From NCBI RefSeq assembly GCF_006861775.1, contig NZ_VDGG01000001.1, positions 124,001 to 188,000 on the forward strand: a DNA stretch of 64,000 nucleotides, read 5' to 3'. Every line of letters starts with the position of its first letter. Positions within the stretch are counted from its first letter, which is position 1. A model generated the notes under the pieces. That model was not told where the DNA came from. It did not search any database and worked only from the letters and a program-made list of their open reading frames with translations. Shown in pieces: positions 1 through 8,545 of the stretch. The position numbers and the translations under genes are program-made. The DNA is from Psychrobacillus soli (GTDB lineage: Bacteria; Bacillota; Bacilli; Bacillales_A; Planococcaceae).

Positions 1-15
1 AAGCGGAGGAAGGTA

Positions 16-132
16 ATGTTACTTTTCATCTTTACAGATTATGTACTCATGTATATATCTGAAAACAAATTTCAATCACTATTTTTTATTATAGTTACAG
101 TTGATACATATGTCTATTTAATAATTCAATAA
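16..132 (+). CDS. possible small hydrophobic protein, 38 codons
   Basis: A short open frame starts with ATG at 16, preceded by a strong GGAGGAAGG ribosome binding site at 5-13, and ends with TAA at 130-132. The 38-residue product is rich in Leu, Ile, Phe, Val and Tyr, with a hydrophobic stretch in the second half (SLFFIIVTV), so a single membrane-inserted peptide is conceivable. I do not recognise it. The support is the ribosome binding site only. The frame is short and AT-rich, so chance is a serious alternative, and its promoter would lie outside the window. Confidence 0.25.
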   Translation: MLLFIFTDYVLMYISENKFQSLFFIIVTVDTYVYLIIQ

Positions 133-140
133 TAGAAAGA

Positions 141-162
141 AAGACAGCACATAGGCTGTCTT
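141..162 (-). terminator. hairpin at the 3' end of the duplicated small protein gene
   Basis: The 8-bp stem AAGACAGC/GCTGTCTT has a 6-nt loop. On the minus strand it is followed by a T/C-rich run (TCTTTC). It overlaps the stop codon of the gene ending at 161, so it is likely its terminator. Confidence 0.6.
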
Positions 163-601
163 AAGATAAATATGGTCCAAGTTTTTTTAACACTGCAGCT
201 TCCACTTCATCCGAAAGGATTTCTTCCGTGTGATGGCTAGGTTTTGGATCAAACCAACTAATTTCTCCATCCTTAAAATGACCTTTGAAGGTCCTATCAT
301 CCATATTGAAACTAAATTCAATGACCTCGTGAGGCAAACCTTCGAAGATTCTTTCCACTTGAAAATTATCCATTAGTATAAATATTCCTAGCTCTTGTTC
401 TATTTTCTTCAGTACTTCCTCCTCTATCTCATGAGGAAGCGTATCTTCTACAAGCCGCTCAGGTTTTGGATGAAACCAATTAATTTCTCCATCTTTGTAA
501 TGCCCTTTGAATGTGTTGTCTTGAAAAGAGAAACTAAATTGTATTATATTATGAGGCAAGCCTCCAAAAATTTCTTTTTCATATTGAAAATTTTCTATCA
601 T
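161..601 (-). CDS. tandem-duplicated small protein, YheE-like (DUF5342-type)
   Basis: This 146-residue protein consists of two homologous halves, residues 1-74 and 77-146. Both halves carry the pattern NFQ..., GLPH, FSF, TFKGH, KDGEI.WF and PKP, ending in an acidic helix with VLKK. Each half matches the length and look of single-domain YheE-type proteins (about 70 residues) known from Bacillus, whose function is unknown. The start is supported by AAAGGAGG six bases upstream of ATG. The second half begins with its own Met (FILMDNFQ), as if two tandem genes had fused in frame. No signal peptide or membrane segment is visible. The family assignment is from memory and moderate; the duplication is directly visible. 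Confidence 0.75.
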   Translation of the reverse strand: MIENFQYEKEIFGGLPHNIIQFSFSFQDNTFKGHYKDGEINWFHPKPERLVEDTLPHEIEEEVLKKIEQELGIFILMDNFQVERIFEGLPHEVIEFSFNMDDRTFKGHFKDGEISWFDPKPSHHTEEILSDEVEAAVLKKLGPYLS

Positions 602-882
602 AAAAATCCTCCTTTCGACACTCTCATAAATTACTTAATTCAATTATACCCCTTTTTTATATATCGAACCCTCCTTATCATATTTTATCAGTTAATTCAC
701 CAGAGTAATTTGGCAGGTTTTGTTAAGTGCTTTTACAGTTATTAAAACTCGCTTTTTCATTGTTAGTCTCATCATAAAAATGGAATTTAATCAAAATGTA
801 ATCGAAATGAAACATACTATACGTTTATATTCCCTTATTATAGGTTAAATAAAACGTAGAATGATGTGTTGGAGGAAATTGT

Positions 883-1929
883 ATGTCGCAAAAAAGATTA
901 ACATGGGTGGATGTAACGAAAGGATTTTTGATGATACTTGTAGTAATTGGTCATTATCCTGGAGAACTTAATTTTCCATTCATCAAATATATTTACTGGT
1001 TTCATATGCCGGCTTTTTTCTTGTTAAGTGGCATTTTTTTTAAAGAAATAAAAGATAATCAAAACACTAAAATAACTATTAAGAAAAGATTTATGCAACT
1101 AATGGTGCCATATTTGTTTTTCCTATTTATTATTACAGCAGTTCGTTATAGCATGGAACTAGCATTAGGAAACTTTGAATTATCATGGTACTTCCAAGAT
1201 TTATGGAAGCTAGTTATTGCAGGTCGTTTTGCACGAGGAGCTTACGGAGTTTTTTGGTTTGTAACGACGTTATTTTTTACCTACTTATTGTTCATTTGGA
1301 TGACCAAATATTTAAGTCGTTTGAAACAAATCACACTACTTGTTATTTTCTATTTAGTAGCCCATTTAGAAAGTATTTTTGCCATGCATGTTATAAGTGG
1401 GGCCCCAGCTGAAGCTGCTCAAACGATTCCGATGTTATGGAATTTAGATGTAGTGTTAATGGCAATCGTCTATTTTTCCCTTGGTTATTATGCCAAATCT
1501 ATTTGGATGAATATAAAGCTTCCCTGGTTATTTGGTGCTCTCGTAGTAATATTTGGTGCAGTTGCTGCAGATTATGTAGGATTGATCGATTATCATCTGA
1601 GTATGAAGTTTTTACGCTATGACCATTTGGTGCTCGATTTAGTAATTCCAGTGGCCTTTATTATTGTCATTCTCGGCGTTTTCCAAAGGCTTACAACAAT
1701 TCTATCGCTAGAATGGTTGGCGAAAGTGGAGAAACACTCGATCGCTATTATGTATTTGCATATTTTTACAGATATCATTATGAACGATTATTTCCAATAT
1801 GGATTAATAGGATTTACAACATTAGGTTTAGCCGTTCCAATTCTCGCTTCCGTTGTTATTCAAAAAATAATTCCATACGGAAAGTTCTTTCTTGGAGATA
1901 TTCGAGCAAAAAAAACAATTCATTTTTAA
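883..1929 (+). CDS. acyltransferase 3 family membrane protein
   Basis: This 348-residue integral membrane protein of the acyltransferase 3 family (fucose 4-O-acetylase-like, PF01757) probably O-acetylates a surface polysaccharide or lipid. Family hallmarks are the N-terminal WVDVTKG segment (about residues 8-14), followed by VVIGHYP with the catalytic-type His, and the FHMPAFFLLSGIFF segment near 41-54. About ten hydrophobic helices cover the rest. The start is supported by GGAGG upstream of ATG 883. It stands alone, with a terminator directly after the stop. The exact acceptor cannot be told. It is convergent with the transport operon to its right. Confidence 0.85.
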   Translation: MSQKRLTWVDVTKGFLMILVVIGHYPGELNFPFIKYIYWFHMPAFFLLSGIFFKEIKDNQNTKITIKKRFMQLMVPYLFFLFIITAVRYSMELALGNFELSWYFQDLWKLVIAGRFARGAYGVFWFVTTLFFTYLLFIWMTKYLSRLKQITLLVIFYLVAHLESIFAMHVISGAPAEAAQTIPMLWNLDVVLMAIVYFSLGYYAKSIWMNIKLPWLFGALVVIFGAVAADYVGLIDYHLSMKFLRYDHLVLDLVIPVAFIIVILGVFQRLTTILSLEWLAKVEKHSIAIMYLHIFTDIIMNDYFQYGLIGFTTLGLAVPILASVVIQKIIPYGKFFLGDIRAKKTIHF

Positions 1930-1932
1930 AAT

Positions 1933-1966
1933 AACCTCTTCCTTGTTACGGAAGAGGTTTTCTTTT
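1933..1966. terminator. bidirectional intrinsic terminator
   Basis: The perfect 10-bp stem AACCTCTTCC/GGAAGAGGTT has a 7-nt loop, with TTTTCTTTT following on the plus strand and ATTTTAAAAA on the minus strand. It separates the convergent acyltransferase gene and the seven-gene transport operon. Confidence 0.9.
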
Positions 1967-1981
1967 AGTTATTCTATTTTC

Positions 1982-2983
1982 TTACAATGTATAATATTTT
2001 TTTATCCGCTGATCGAATCCAACAAGCTTTTGTACTCCTAAACACTTCAGCATATCTGCATTCACAACCGTAAATTTCCCTAAATCATCTGGGTAATGGG
2101 AATCCGAGGATACTGTAAATTCCACTCCGCTCTCCACTAAAACCTTCACAAAATCAGGTCCAGGGCACATTTCCTTCACTGGATAACGATAATAAAGCCC
2201 AGCATTCACTTCCGTTGCAGTCCTAGTCGAAACAAGCGCATCCGCAATTCGTTTATACCAAGTCACCCTAAATTCCATATCATTCACTTGAAAATTGAAT
2301 ACTTTCAAATTGTCTAAATGCGCTACAAAATCAAACAACTCCGAGCGAATTGCTTTTTCCACTGTCCTAAAAAATTGCTCATACAATACTTTCAAATCCA
2401 TACCTTCAAATTTATCAACGGTTTGAGGATTATCGAATCCCCAGCCATCAACAAAATGAACAGAACCAATCACATAATCCCATGGATAGGCGCTTAAAAG
2501 CTCCGTAAGCTCCGTTTCACATCCAACAAAATAATCTGCTTCGATGCCTAATTTTAACTCGACGCCTTCACGATGCCATTTCTCTTTCGCTCGCAAAATA
2601 GTATCTACAAAATCATGCATATTTTCCGTCATAACGCTATCTAACCAATAACGTTGCATCTTTCCTAAGTCCGTATCATCCAAAATCATATTTTTTTCAA
2701 AATACGCTTTTGTCTCGTGAAAACGATACAAATGATCAACAATACCGACTTCCTTCAATCCGAGCTGTTTCGCGCGCATCAAGTAAAAATCTAACCACTC
2801 TTCACTATAACAACCTTGATCTAATCTATTTTTCAACGCATTTATTTGCCAAGTTATATATTCCTTCGAGCCTTTTTTTAGTCCATCTGATGAATCAAAA
2901 GAAGCTATTGCTTGAGAAGTTCTCTCCAACCATTGATGCGAGTATGGACCTTCTTCCAAATGTACATGATAATCCATTTTCAT
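1982..2983 (-). CDS. PHP-domain phosphoesterase (histidinol-phosphatase-like)
   Basis: This 333-residue PHP-superfamily metal-dependent phosphoesterase is probably cytosolic. Metal ligands are visible in order: HVH at residues 6-8, VDH at 82-84, GIEADYF with Glu148, GSVHF with His176, FVAHLD, and SSDSHYPDD near the C terminus. Histidinol-phosphate phosphatase HisJ shares this arrangement, but no his genes are nearby. The gene is the last of a seven-gene operon. Its ATG overlaps the stop of the DeoR gene (ATGA), with GGAGG ahead of it. It may therefore hydrolyse a phosphate ester or cyclic phosphate released from the imported compound. The substrate is unknown. Confidence 0.85.
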   Translation of the reverse strand: MKMDYHVHLEEGPYSHQWLERTSQAIASFDSSDGLKKGSKEYITWQINALKNRLDQGCYSEEWLDFYLMRAKQLGLKEVGIVDHLYRFHETKAYFEKNMILDDTDLGKMQRYWLDSVMTENMHDFVDTILRAKEKWHREGVELKLGIEADYFVGCETELTELLSAYPWDYVIGSVHFVDGWGFDNPQTVDKFEGMDLKVLYEQFFRTVEKAIRSELFDFVAHLDNLKVFNFQVNDMEFRVTWYKRIADALVSTRTATEVNAGLYYRYPVKEMCPGPDFVKVLVESGVEFTVSSDSHYPDDLGKFTVVNADMLKCLGVQKLVGFDQRIKKYYTL

Positions 2984-3765
2984 TTACACTTACCTCCATC
3001 TGCCACTATCCATTTCCCTTCAAATGCCATCCACTTTTCTGGACATGCTTCGTTACAAATGATTTCTGTTAGCTCATTTAACGAACAAATCGTGTAAAAA
3101 GACTTTTGTTCTAATTTTGAATCGTCCGCTAATAATATGCGGAAACAGCTATTTTCCATCATTTTTGCAGAAACAAGCGATTCATCCAAATCGTAATCAT
3201 AGACAATTCCTTCATCGATTCCCCCGCAAGATAAAAATGCTTTATCCAAATTCATGCGACTTAGCCATTCCAATGTCATCGCTCCAGATACAGAAGATTG
3301 TTTAGGGTTTGTCGTCCCTCCAAGTAAAATTACTTTTCCAGTCATTCTTTTTTCTTCCAAAGCTACATTGAACCTTATCGCTGCAGAAATGGAATTTGTC
3401 ACGACCGTTACATTATTCACTTCCACGAGAAAGTCCGCAATATGAACAGTGGTCGTCCCCACATCTACTGCAATTGTATCTCCATCCTTTATACGCATTG
3501 CTGCAACACGTGCAATTTCACGTTTCGCCTCTTTTTGCATATCCATCTTCCGTAAATACTCCTGCTCTTTTCGTAAGTTGATGAACTTCACGGCACCACC
3601 ATGCACCCTTGTCAATAAATGCTGTTCTTCTAACTCATCAAAATCACGACGAATCGTTTCTGGTGCAACATTTAATTCTTCCGCAATAACGGAGACAACA
3701 ATTTTTCGATCGAACTCTAACTTACTTAAAATATGTTCAAAACGTTCTAATTTGGAATAGGTCAT
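2980..3765 (-). CDS. DeoR/GlpR family transcriptional regulator
   Basis: A 261-residue repressor. The N-terminal DeoR helix-turn-helix (about residues 5-58) contains VIAEELNVAPETIRRDFDEL and the HGGAV hinge. It is followed by a DeoRC sugar-phosphate-type sensor domain with GDTIAVDVGTTTVHIADFL and a CGGID motif. I chose the ATG at 3765 (MTYSKLERF) because it overlaps the stop of the ATPase gene as ATGA and begins at the family's usual N terminus. An upstream in-frame extension to 3801 lies inside the ATPase gene. DeoR proteins usually sense phosphorylated metabolites, which fits an operon with two phosphoesterases. It probably controls its own operon. Confidence 0.9.
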   Translation of the reverse strand: MTYSKLERFEHILSKLEFDRKIVVSVIAEELNVAPETIRRDFDELEEQHLLTRVHGGAVKFINLRKEQEYLRKMDMQKEAKREIARVAAMRIKDGDTIAVDVGTTTVHIADFLVEVNNVTVVTNSISAAIRFNVALEEKRMTGKVILLGGTTNPKQSSVSGAMTLEWLSRMNLDKAFLSCGGIDEGIVYDYDLDESLVSAKMMENSCFRILLADDSKLEQKSFYTICSLNELTEIICNEACPEKWMAFEGKWIVADGGKCK

Positions 3766-4766
3766 ATTAACGCAACCACATCTTCTTGTGACACATAGCA
3801 CTCATACGTATTGCCAAGTACTACCGAAGCTTGCCTATCGTGTAATTGCTCCACGGAAAAAGTACGTTCTCCTACTTCAAAAACAGTTCGAATGACATTT
3901 CCACTCATCACAGCTTCTTTCGCAATACCTGTGAAACGTAAATCTCCCGCATTTGCTTTCAAATGGATTGCCTCTGGACGAATCGCGAACTTTTCCCGTT
4001 CACCAGGTAATTTGCCACCGATCATTTGCTCCAATTCTTTCTTCGTAAATACATTATAATGCCCGATGAAATTCGCTACGAATTCACTTGCTGGTTTCGT
4101 ATAAATCTCTGTTGGAGAACCTTCTTGCGCAATTTCTCCTTTATTCATTACGAATATTTTATCAGAGACCGCCATCGCTTCTTCTTGGTCATGTGTAACT
4201 AAAACCATCGTCATGCCAAGCTCTGTCTGAATAGAACGCAAATCTGCTTGCAACTTTTTACGAATTTGCGCATCTAGTGCACTTAGAGGTTCATCTAAAA
4301 GCAAAACTTTTGGACGTACGATCAATGCTCTTGCAAGTGCAACCCGTTGCTGCTGTCCCCCAGATAATTCATGTGGAAACGCATGCTCTTTATCGGATAA
4401 ATGCACGAGCGCTAACACTTCTTTTACTTTTTGCTCTATTTCAATCGCGTTCATTTTTTTCATTTTTAACCCGAATGCGACATTTTCTTTTACCGTCATA
4501 TTCGGAAATAATGCGTAAGACTGAAACACCATTCCTACTTCCCGATTTTTCGGTTGGATATCGTTCATATTTTTTCCTTCGATTTTCACGACACCTGAAG
4601 TCGCACCGGTTAAACCAGCGACTATACGTAAAATGGTACTTTTCCCGCAACCACTTGGACCGAGCAACGTTACAAACTCGCCTTCTTCGATCGCCATATC
4701 AATATTGGACAACACCGCATTCGTGCCATATGTTTTATGAAGACCTTCTATTACAACATAACTCAT
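3762..4766 (-). CDS. ABC importer ATP-binding protein (PotA/FbpC/PhnT-type)
   Basis: This 334-residue ATPase energises the importer encoded beside it. Walker A GPSGCGKS (36-43), the Q-loop in GMVFQSYALFPNMTV, the signature LSGGQQQRVALARAL, Walker B VLLLDEPLSALD and the H-loop LVTHDQEEA are all intact. A TOBE-like regulatory domain fills roughly residues 240-334. The gene lies between the second permease (4-base overlap) and the DeoR gene (ATGA overlap), so translation is coupled. The class covers polyamine, iron and 2-aminoethylphosphonate importers, and sequence alone does not choose among them. Confidence 0.92.
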   Translation of the reverse strand: MSYVVIEGLHKTYGTNAVLSNIDMAIEEGEFVTLLGPSGCGKSTILRIVAGLTGATSGVVKIEGKNMNDIQPKNREVGMVFQSYALFPNMTVKENVAFGLKMKKMNAIEIEQKVKEVLALVHLSDKEHAFPHELSGGQQQRVALARALIVRPKVLLLDEPLSALDAQIRKKLQADLRSIQTELGMTMVLVTHDQEEAMAVSDKIFVMNKGEIAQEGSPTEIYTKPASEFVANFIGHYNVFTKKELEQMIGGKLPGEREKFAIRPEAIHLKANAGDLRFTGIAKEAVMSGNVIRTVFEVGERTFSVEQLHDRQASVVLGNTYECYVSQEDVVALI

Positions 4767-5548
4767 GCTTTTGCCGCCCCTTTTGATCGTTTCGTTAACA
4801 TGGATATGATAAATGTTAAAATACCCATTAATACTAAATAAACAAACACCACGCTACTCGCAATATGACCGCTCGTACTTAACTTTTTCATCAAATAAAT
4901 TTGAACCGTCTCAAACCGTGAACCTACTACTAAATTGATCAAAACAAATTCGCCGAACAACACGGAAAATGACAATAGCGCACCAGCAAACAGACCCGGA
5001 TATACAGCGGGTAGTAACACCTTTGTAAAAGCTTGAGCTTTAGATGCACCTAATAACTCAGCAGCATCCAATAACTGCTTTCCATTCACACTGCGCAAAC
5101 TATTACGAGTACCTTGATAAATGTAAGGCAATATACTAATCACATATACCCCGAGTACTGCTAATATCATCGGCACTCCAATATGGGCATATGCGCGGAT
5201 TAACCCGACCGCTAGTATTACACCAGGAAATGCATAGACCATCACAACTGCTGCTTGAATCCATTTCTCATACTTTGGAAAATAAAGTACGATGACAAAA
5301 ATTGCAGGAACGATGAACAATAAAGCAAGTAATACCGCACCTCCAGAAAGTAACACCGATCGTCCAAACGCTTCTATAAAGCTACTGTCCTGAAATAACG
5401 TAGCAATCCATTTAAACGTTAGCCCTTCTGGTAACACCGTTTTGTTCCAATTAGTTGCAAACGCATAAAGCATTGTCGCTAAAATTGGGAGGAATAAATA
5501 TAATAGAAGGAAGACAAAAAACAAATCTGCGAAACCTTTCTTTCTCAC
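4763..5548 (-). CDS. ABC importer permease 2 (PotC/PhnV-type)
   Basis: This 261-residue BPD-type inner-membrane permease has about six hydrophobic helices. The cytoplasmic EAA loop is visible as DAAELLGASKAQAFTKVLLP around residues 160-180 and contacts the ATPase. The N-terminal charged start MRKKGFADLFFVFLLLYLF fits the PotC class. Its first base coincides with the last base of the upstream permease stop region (TGA/ATG arrangement at 5548), and its 3' end overlaps the ATPase start. It is one of two permeases for the same importer. Confidence 0.9.
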   Translation of the reverse strand: MRKKGFADLFFVFLLLYLFLPILATMLYAFATNWNKTVLPEGLTFKWIATLFQDSSFIEAFGRSVLLSGGAVLLALLFIVPAIFVIVLYFPKYEKWIQAAVVMVYAFPGVILAVGLIRAYAHIGVPMILAVLGVYVISILPYIYQGTRNSLRSVNGKQLLDAAELLGASKAQAFTKVLLPAVYPGLFAGALLSFSVLFGEFVLINLVVGSRFETVQIYLMKKLSTSGHIASSVVFVYLVLMGILTFIISMLTKRSKGAAKA

Positions 5549-6384
5549 TATAAATTCCTCCTTGTTTTCTTAATACTCCACTCACTTAATAACATGGCGA
5601 TAATCATCGTTACACCGAGTATTACTGCAATCGCACTTGCTAGCTCTGGCTGTGCAAAAATATCACCAGAGAGTAACGCACCAATTCGAATAGCGACTAA
5701 ATTATAATTACTGCCTGTCAGTGCGTAGGCGGATGCATATGCTCCCATTGCATTCGCAAAAAGCACACTAAATGTCCCAACAATTCCTGGAAGCATAATA
5801 GGAACTCCGATTTTTCTCCAAAACTGAAATGTCGATGCTCCAAGTAACGCAGCAGCATCCTTCCATTGCTGTTGGATACCGTAGTATATTGGATACAAAA
5901 GCATCAAGGAAAGAGGTAACTGGAAGTAAATATACACAAGGAGTAATCCACCCCAACTATATAAAGAGAACGAGGATAACGAATCGATTCCCCATTTTTC
6001 AAATAGCAATGTAAACAAACCACTGTTCCCTAACAAGACGATAAAAGCAAACGCCAATGGTATACCGGAGAAATTCGATGTCAAATTCGAAACCATTAAA
6101 ATACGCTCACGCACCGGCTCTGAAAAACGCATCATCGCATACACTGCAAATAACGTTACAATTAACGCAATAATAGCCGAAACAGCAGATAATGTAATAC
6201 TATTTTTAAATCCTTGTAAAATATAGCTACTCGTCAAAACCTCTTGATAATGACCGAGCGTAAAGCCATCACCATTACTAAAACTTGAAATGACCATATA
6301 TAACAATGGTACGATGAAAAATAACGTGACGAGCACTAAAAACGGCAATATCCAGACGAACAATTGCTTTTTAGAAGTCAACAA
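5548..6384 (-). CDS. ABC importer permease 1 (PotB/PhnU-type)
   Basis: A BPD-type permease of 279 residues if it starts at TTG 6384, with AAAGGAAG eight bases upstream. An in-frame extension to 6447 runs into the preceding phosphatase gene and through a hairpin, so I prefer the shorter form. About six membrane helices are seen, and the EAA loop is present as DAAALLGASTFQFWRKIGVP. It pairs with the second permease. The short leader between the phosphatase stop and this start carries a hairpin that may reduce downstream expression. Confidence 0.88.
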   Translation of the reverse strand: MLTSKKQLFVWILPFLVLVTLFFIVPLLYMVISSFSNGDGFTLGHYQEVLTSSYILQGFKNSITLSAVSAIIALIVTLFAVYAMMRFSEPVRERILMVSNLTSNFSGIPLAFAFIVLLGNSGLFTLLFEKWGIDSLSSFSLYSWGGLLLVYIYFQLPLSLMLLYPIYYGIQQQWKDAAALLGASTFQFWRKIGVPIMLPGIVGTFSVLFANAMGAYASAYALTGSNYNLVAIRIGALLSGDIFAQPELASAIAVILGVTMIIAMLLSEWSIKKTRRNL

Positions 6385-6411
6385 AATCACTACTTCCTTT
6401 TTAAAAGTAAG

Positions 6412-6434
6412 AAAAGAGGCACTAGGCCTCTTTT
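6412..6434. terminator. intra-operon hairpin, possible attenuator
   Basis: The 9-bp stem AAAAGAGGC/GCCTCTTTT has a 5-nt loop that contains the TAG stop of the phosphatase gene (6422-6424). On the minus strand a TTTTCTTAC stretch follows. It sits inside the operon, between phosphatase and permease genes, so it may lower permease expression relative to the binding protein and phosphatase. Confidence 0.5.
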
Positions 6435-7258
6435 TTTGTACGTACACCGTTCAGAAGAAGAGGAACCATTTCTTCCGAAGGCTCTATCTCTAATAATTGA
6501 CACACTAAAGGTGCTACTTGTAACTGGGAAACAATACCTTCTTTAATACCCTGCTTCACTTGCCTCGACAATACAAACATCGGAACATGTCGATCTTCTA
6601 TCGTATTACCTCCATGATTCCCATCGCTTGTCATGCCGTGATCTGCAGTGACAACTACATCGTATCCTTGCGCCAAACAATTAGGGATGAACAACGAAAG
6701 AATCGCATCTACCGCTAATACACGATTTCGATATTCCTTGGAATCTGCCGTAAACTTATGTCCATCATCATCCACATTCATTGGGTGAATATATAAAAAG
6801 TCAGGCTGTTTTTCATTCATTAGCCAAGCTGCTTCGGCGAATAAATGACTATCTGGATAATGATCTTCAAAATAGAATAAGCCATTTTCAATCGGGAAAT
6901 CTGTCTCCAATTGAATACGATCCGCAAAATGATTAAAAGGAGCTCGATTATACAGTTCACTTACCCAATAGTAAGCAGCAGCAGCGGTTGTTTTTCCGCT
7001 CTCTTTTACTAAATGGAATAAGCTTGTTTGATTGGATAAACGTACCGTTGCATTACTTGTAACACCATGAATAATTGGTGGTGTCCCCGTTAAAATCGTC
7101 TCATATAGTGGGCGGGATAATGATGGTACTTCCGAGCGCACTTCGTAGCGAGCAGCAGCACCTCTTTCCACTAAATGTTGCATAAATCCCATATGTGTAC
7201 ATGCAGTATCGTATCTAAGTGCATCTACCACGATAAGAACTACACCATTATTTGACAT
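6422..7258 (-). CDS. cytosolic alkaline-phosphatase-superfamily phosphodiesterase/phosphonate hydrolase-like enzyme
   Basis: A 278-residue protein of the alkaline phosphatase superfamily, close in layout to nucleotide pyrophosphatase/phosphodiesterase and phosphonoacetate hydrolase. Visible metal sites are Asp12 in VVDALRYD, the HPMNVDDDGH segment, TADHGMTSDG and the following NHGG. The nucleophile segment PSLSRP (45-50) puts Ser48 where NPP enzymes have Thr. There is no signal peptide, so it acts in the cytoplasm, presumably on the compound imported by the neighbouring ABC system. It overlaps the binding-protein gene by 11 bases (translational coupling). Substrate not known; phosphodiesters or phosphonates are the likely classes. 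Confidence 0.85.
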   Translation of the reverse strand: MSNNGVVLIVVDALRYDTACTHMGFMQHLVERGAAARYEVRSEVPSLSRPLYETILTGTPPIIHGVTSNATVRLSNQTSLFHLVKESGKTTAAAAYYWVSELYNRAPFNHFADRIQLETDFPIENGLFYFEDHYPDSHLFAEAAWLMNEKQPDFLYIHPMNVDDDGHKFTADSKEYRNRVLAVDAILSLFIPNCLAQGYDVVVTADHGMTSDGNHGGNTIEDRHVPMFVLSRQVKQGIKEGIVSQLQVAPLVCQLLEIEPSEEMVPLLLNGVRTKKEA

Positions 7259-8336
7259 GGATTAACACCTGTTCTTGGTACATTTGTGGAATTTGTTTCG
7301 TTGTTTCTTCCCAAGCTTTTTGATCGCCAACTGGTTTTGCATTTGCATACATTTCCGCTGGTAATAATAATGCTTCTACTTCTGCTGAAAGCTCTACGTT
7401 TTCACGAATAGGACGAGCATATCCTTTTGCTAGATTTTCTTGTCCAGCATCCGATAAAATATATTCACGTGCTAACATCGCAGCATGTGGATTTTTTGCG
7501 TATTTATTAATAACAGTTGCATATCCAGAAATAACAGAACCTTCTGCTGGAATGACTACTTCAAAACGTGATTCATCAATTTGATTACGGTATCCTAACG
7601 AGTTGAAATCCCACATAATCGCTACATCAATTTCGCCTTTTTCCAAGTTTGCTACTGTTGCGTCACCTTGTAGACGACCTTGTTTTGCAAGCTCTGCGAA
7701 GAAATCGATTCCCGGTTGTAGGTTTTTCTCATCCCCACCATAAGCCATAGCAGCTGCTAAAATAGCAAACTGTGCTTGGTTTGCAGTAAGTGCATCTCCA
7801 ATACTTACATTAAAATCACCGTTTTTAATATCGTCCCAAGATTTAGGTGGGTTTTTCACATTATTTGTATCTGTTAAAAAGGACATTGTTCCTGTATATC
7901 CAACAATCCAGTGGCCTTCATCATCTTTTGCCCAATCCGGAATATCATCCCAGTATGAAGTTTTATAAGCTAATGTTAAATCTTTGTCTTTCGCAATCGG
8001 TCCAAACGCAATACCAACGTCTCCGATATCAGCCGTTGCATCTTCCTTCTCGGCTTCAAACTTTGCAAGTTCTTCTGCACTCGACATATCTGTATCTGAG
8101 TGTTTCAAGTTGTACTCAGTCCCAAGCTCTTCCCAAGTTTCCACCCAGTTCGCCCAAGTATCTGGCATACCTACTGAATTTACCGTACCTTCCTCTTTCG
8201 CTTTTGTTATAATCTCATCTACCGATAAATCGTTGCCATTTACAGTTGATTTTGCCGAACTATCTGAACAAGCCGCTAAAATAGAAACTGCTAGTACACC
8301 GATTAAACTTTTCTTCCAGACACGCTTAAAAGACAT
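7248..8336 (-). CDS. ABC importer substrate-binding lipoprotein (family 1, PotD-like)
   Basis: This 362-residue extracellular lipoprotein captures the substrate of the importer. A basic N terminus, a hydrophobic stretch and the lipobox LAAC with lipidated Cys23 are visible. The mature part has the periplasmic-binding-protein-II look of polyamine, iron and 2-aminoethylphosphonate binders (WDFNSLGYRN, VISGYATVINKYAKNPHAA). It is the first gene of the operon, with GGAGG ahead of ATG 8336, so it is expected to be the most strongly expressed. The ligand cannot be named; the two phosphoesterases in the operon suggest an organophosphorus compound. Confidence 0.9.
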   Translation of the reverse strand: MSFKRVWKKSLIGVLAVSILAACSDSSAKSTVNGNDLSVDEIITKAKEEGTVNSVGMPDTWANWVETWEELGTEYNLKHSDTDMSSAEELAKFEAEKEDATADIGDVGIAFGPIAKDKDLTLAYKTSYWDDIPDWAKDDEGHWIVGYTGTMSFLTDTNNVKNPPKSWDDIKNGDFNVSIGDALTANQAQFAILAAAMAYGGDEKNLQPGIDFFAELAKQGRLQGDATVANLEKGEIDVAIMWDFNSLGYRNQIDESRFEVVIPAEGSVISGYATVINKYAKNPHAAMLAREYILSDAGQENLAKGYARPIRENVELSAEVEALLLPAEMYANAKPVGDQKAWEETTKQIPQMYQEQVLIHVK

Positions 8337-8494
8337 TGATAAAAACCTCCATTTGTTTGTGTTTGTTTTGGTTTGCTTACAAGGCTTATGTTACGAAACA
8401 AACATTAAGGAAGTATGGAGGAGTTAATAATGTTCAGTAAAAATTGTTGAGGTTTTGTGAAGGTTAGGGTCCCCTCACATTTTTCCACAAAAAA

Positions 8495-8535
8495 ATCCAG
8501 GTTAGAAACGAATAACGATCGTCTCAAACCTGGAT
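8495..8535 (-). terminator. purU terminator, member of a 41-bp stem-loop family
   Basis: The 41-bp inverted repeat begins ATCCAGG and ends CCTGGAT, with imperfect pairing in the middle, and a T7 tract follows on the minus strand. It lies just downstream of purU. Three other copies of the same length occur at 20122, 26048 and 28612. Confidence 0.85.
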
Positions 8536-8545
8536 CTATTTATTA

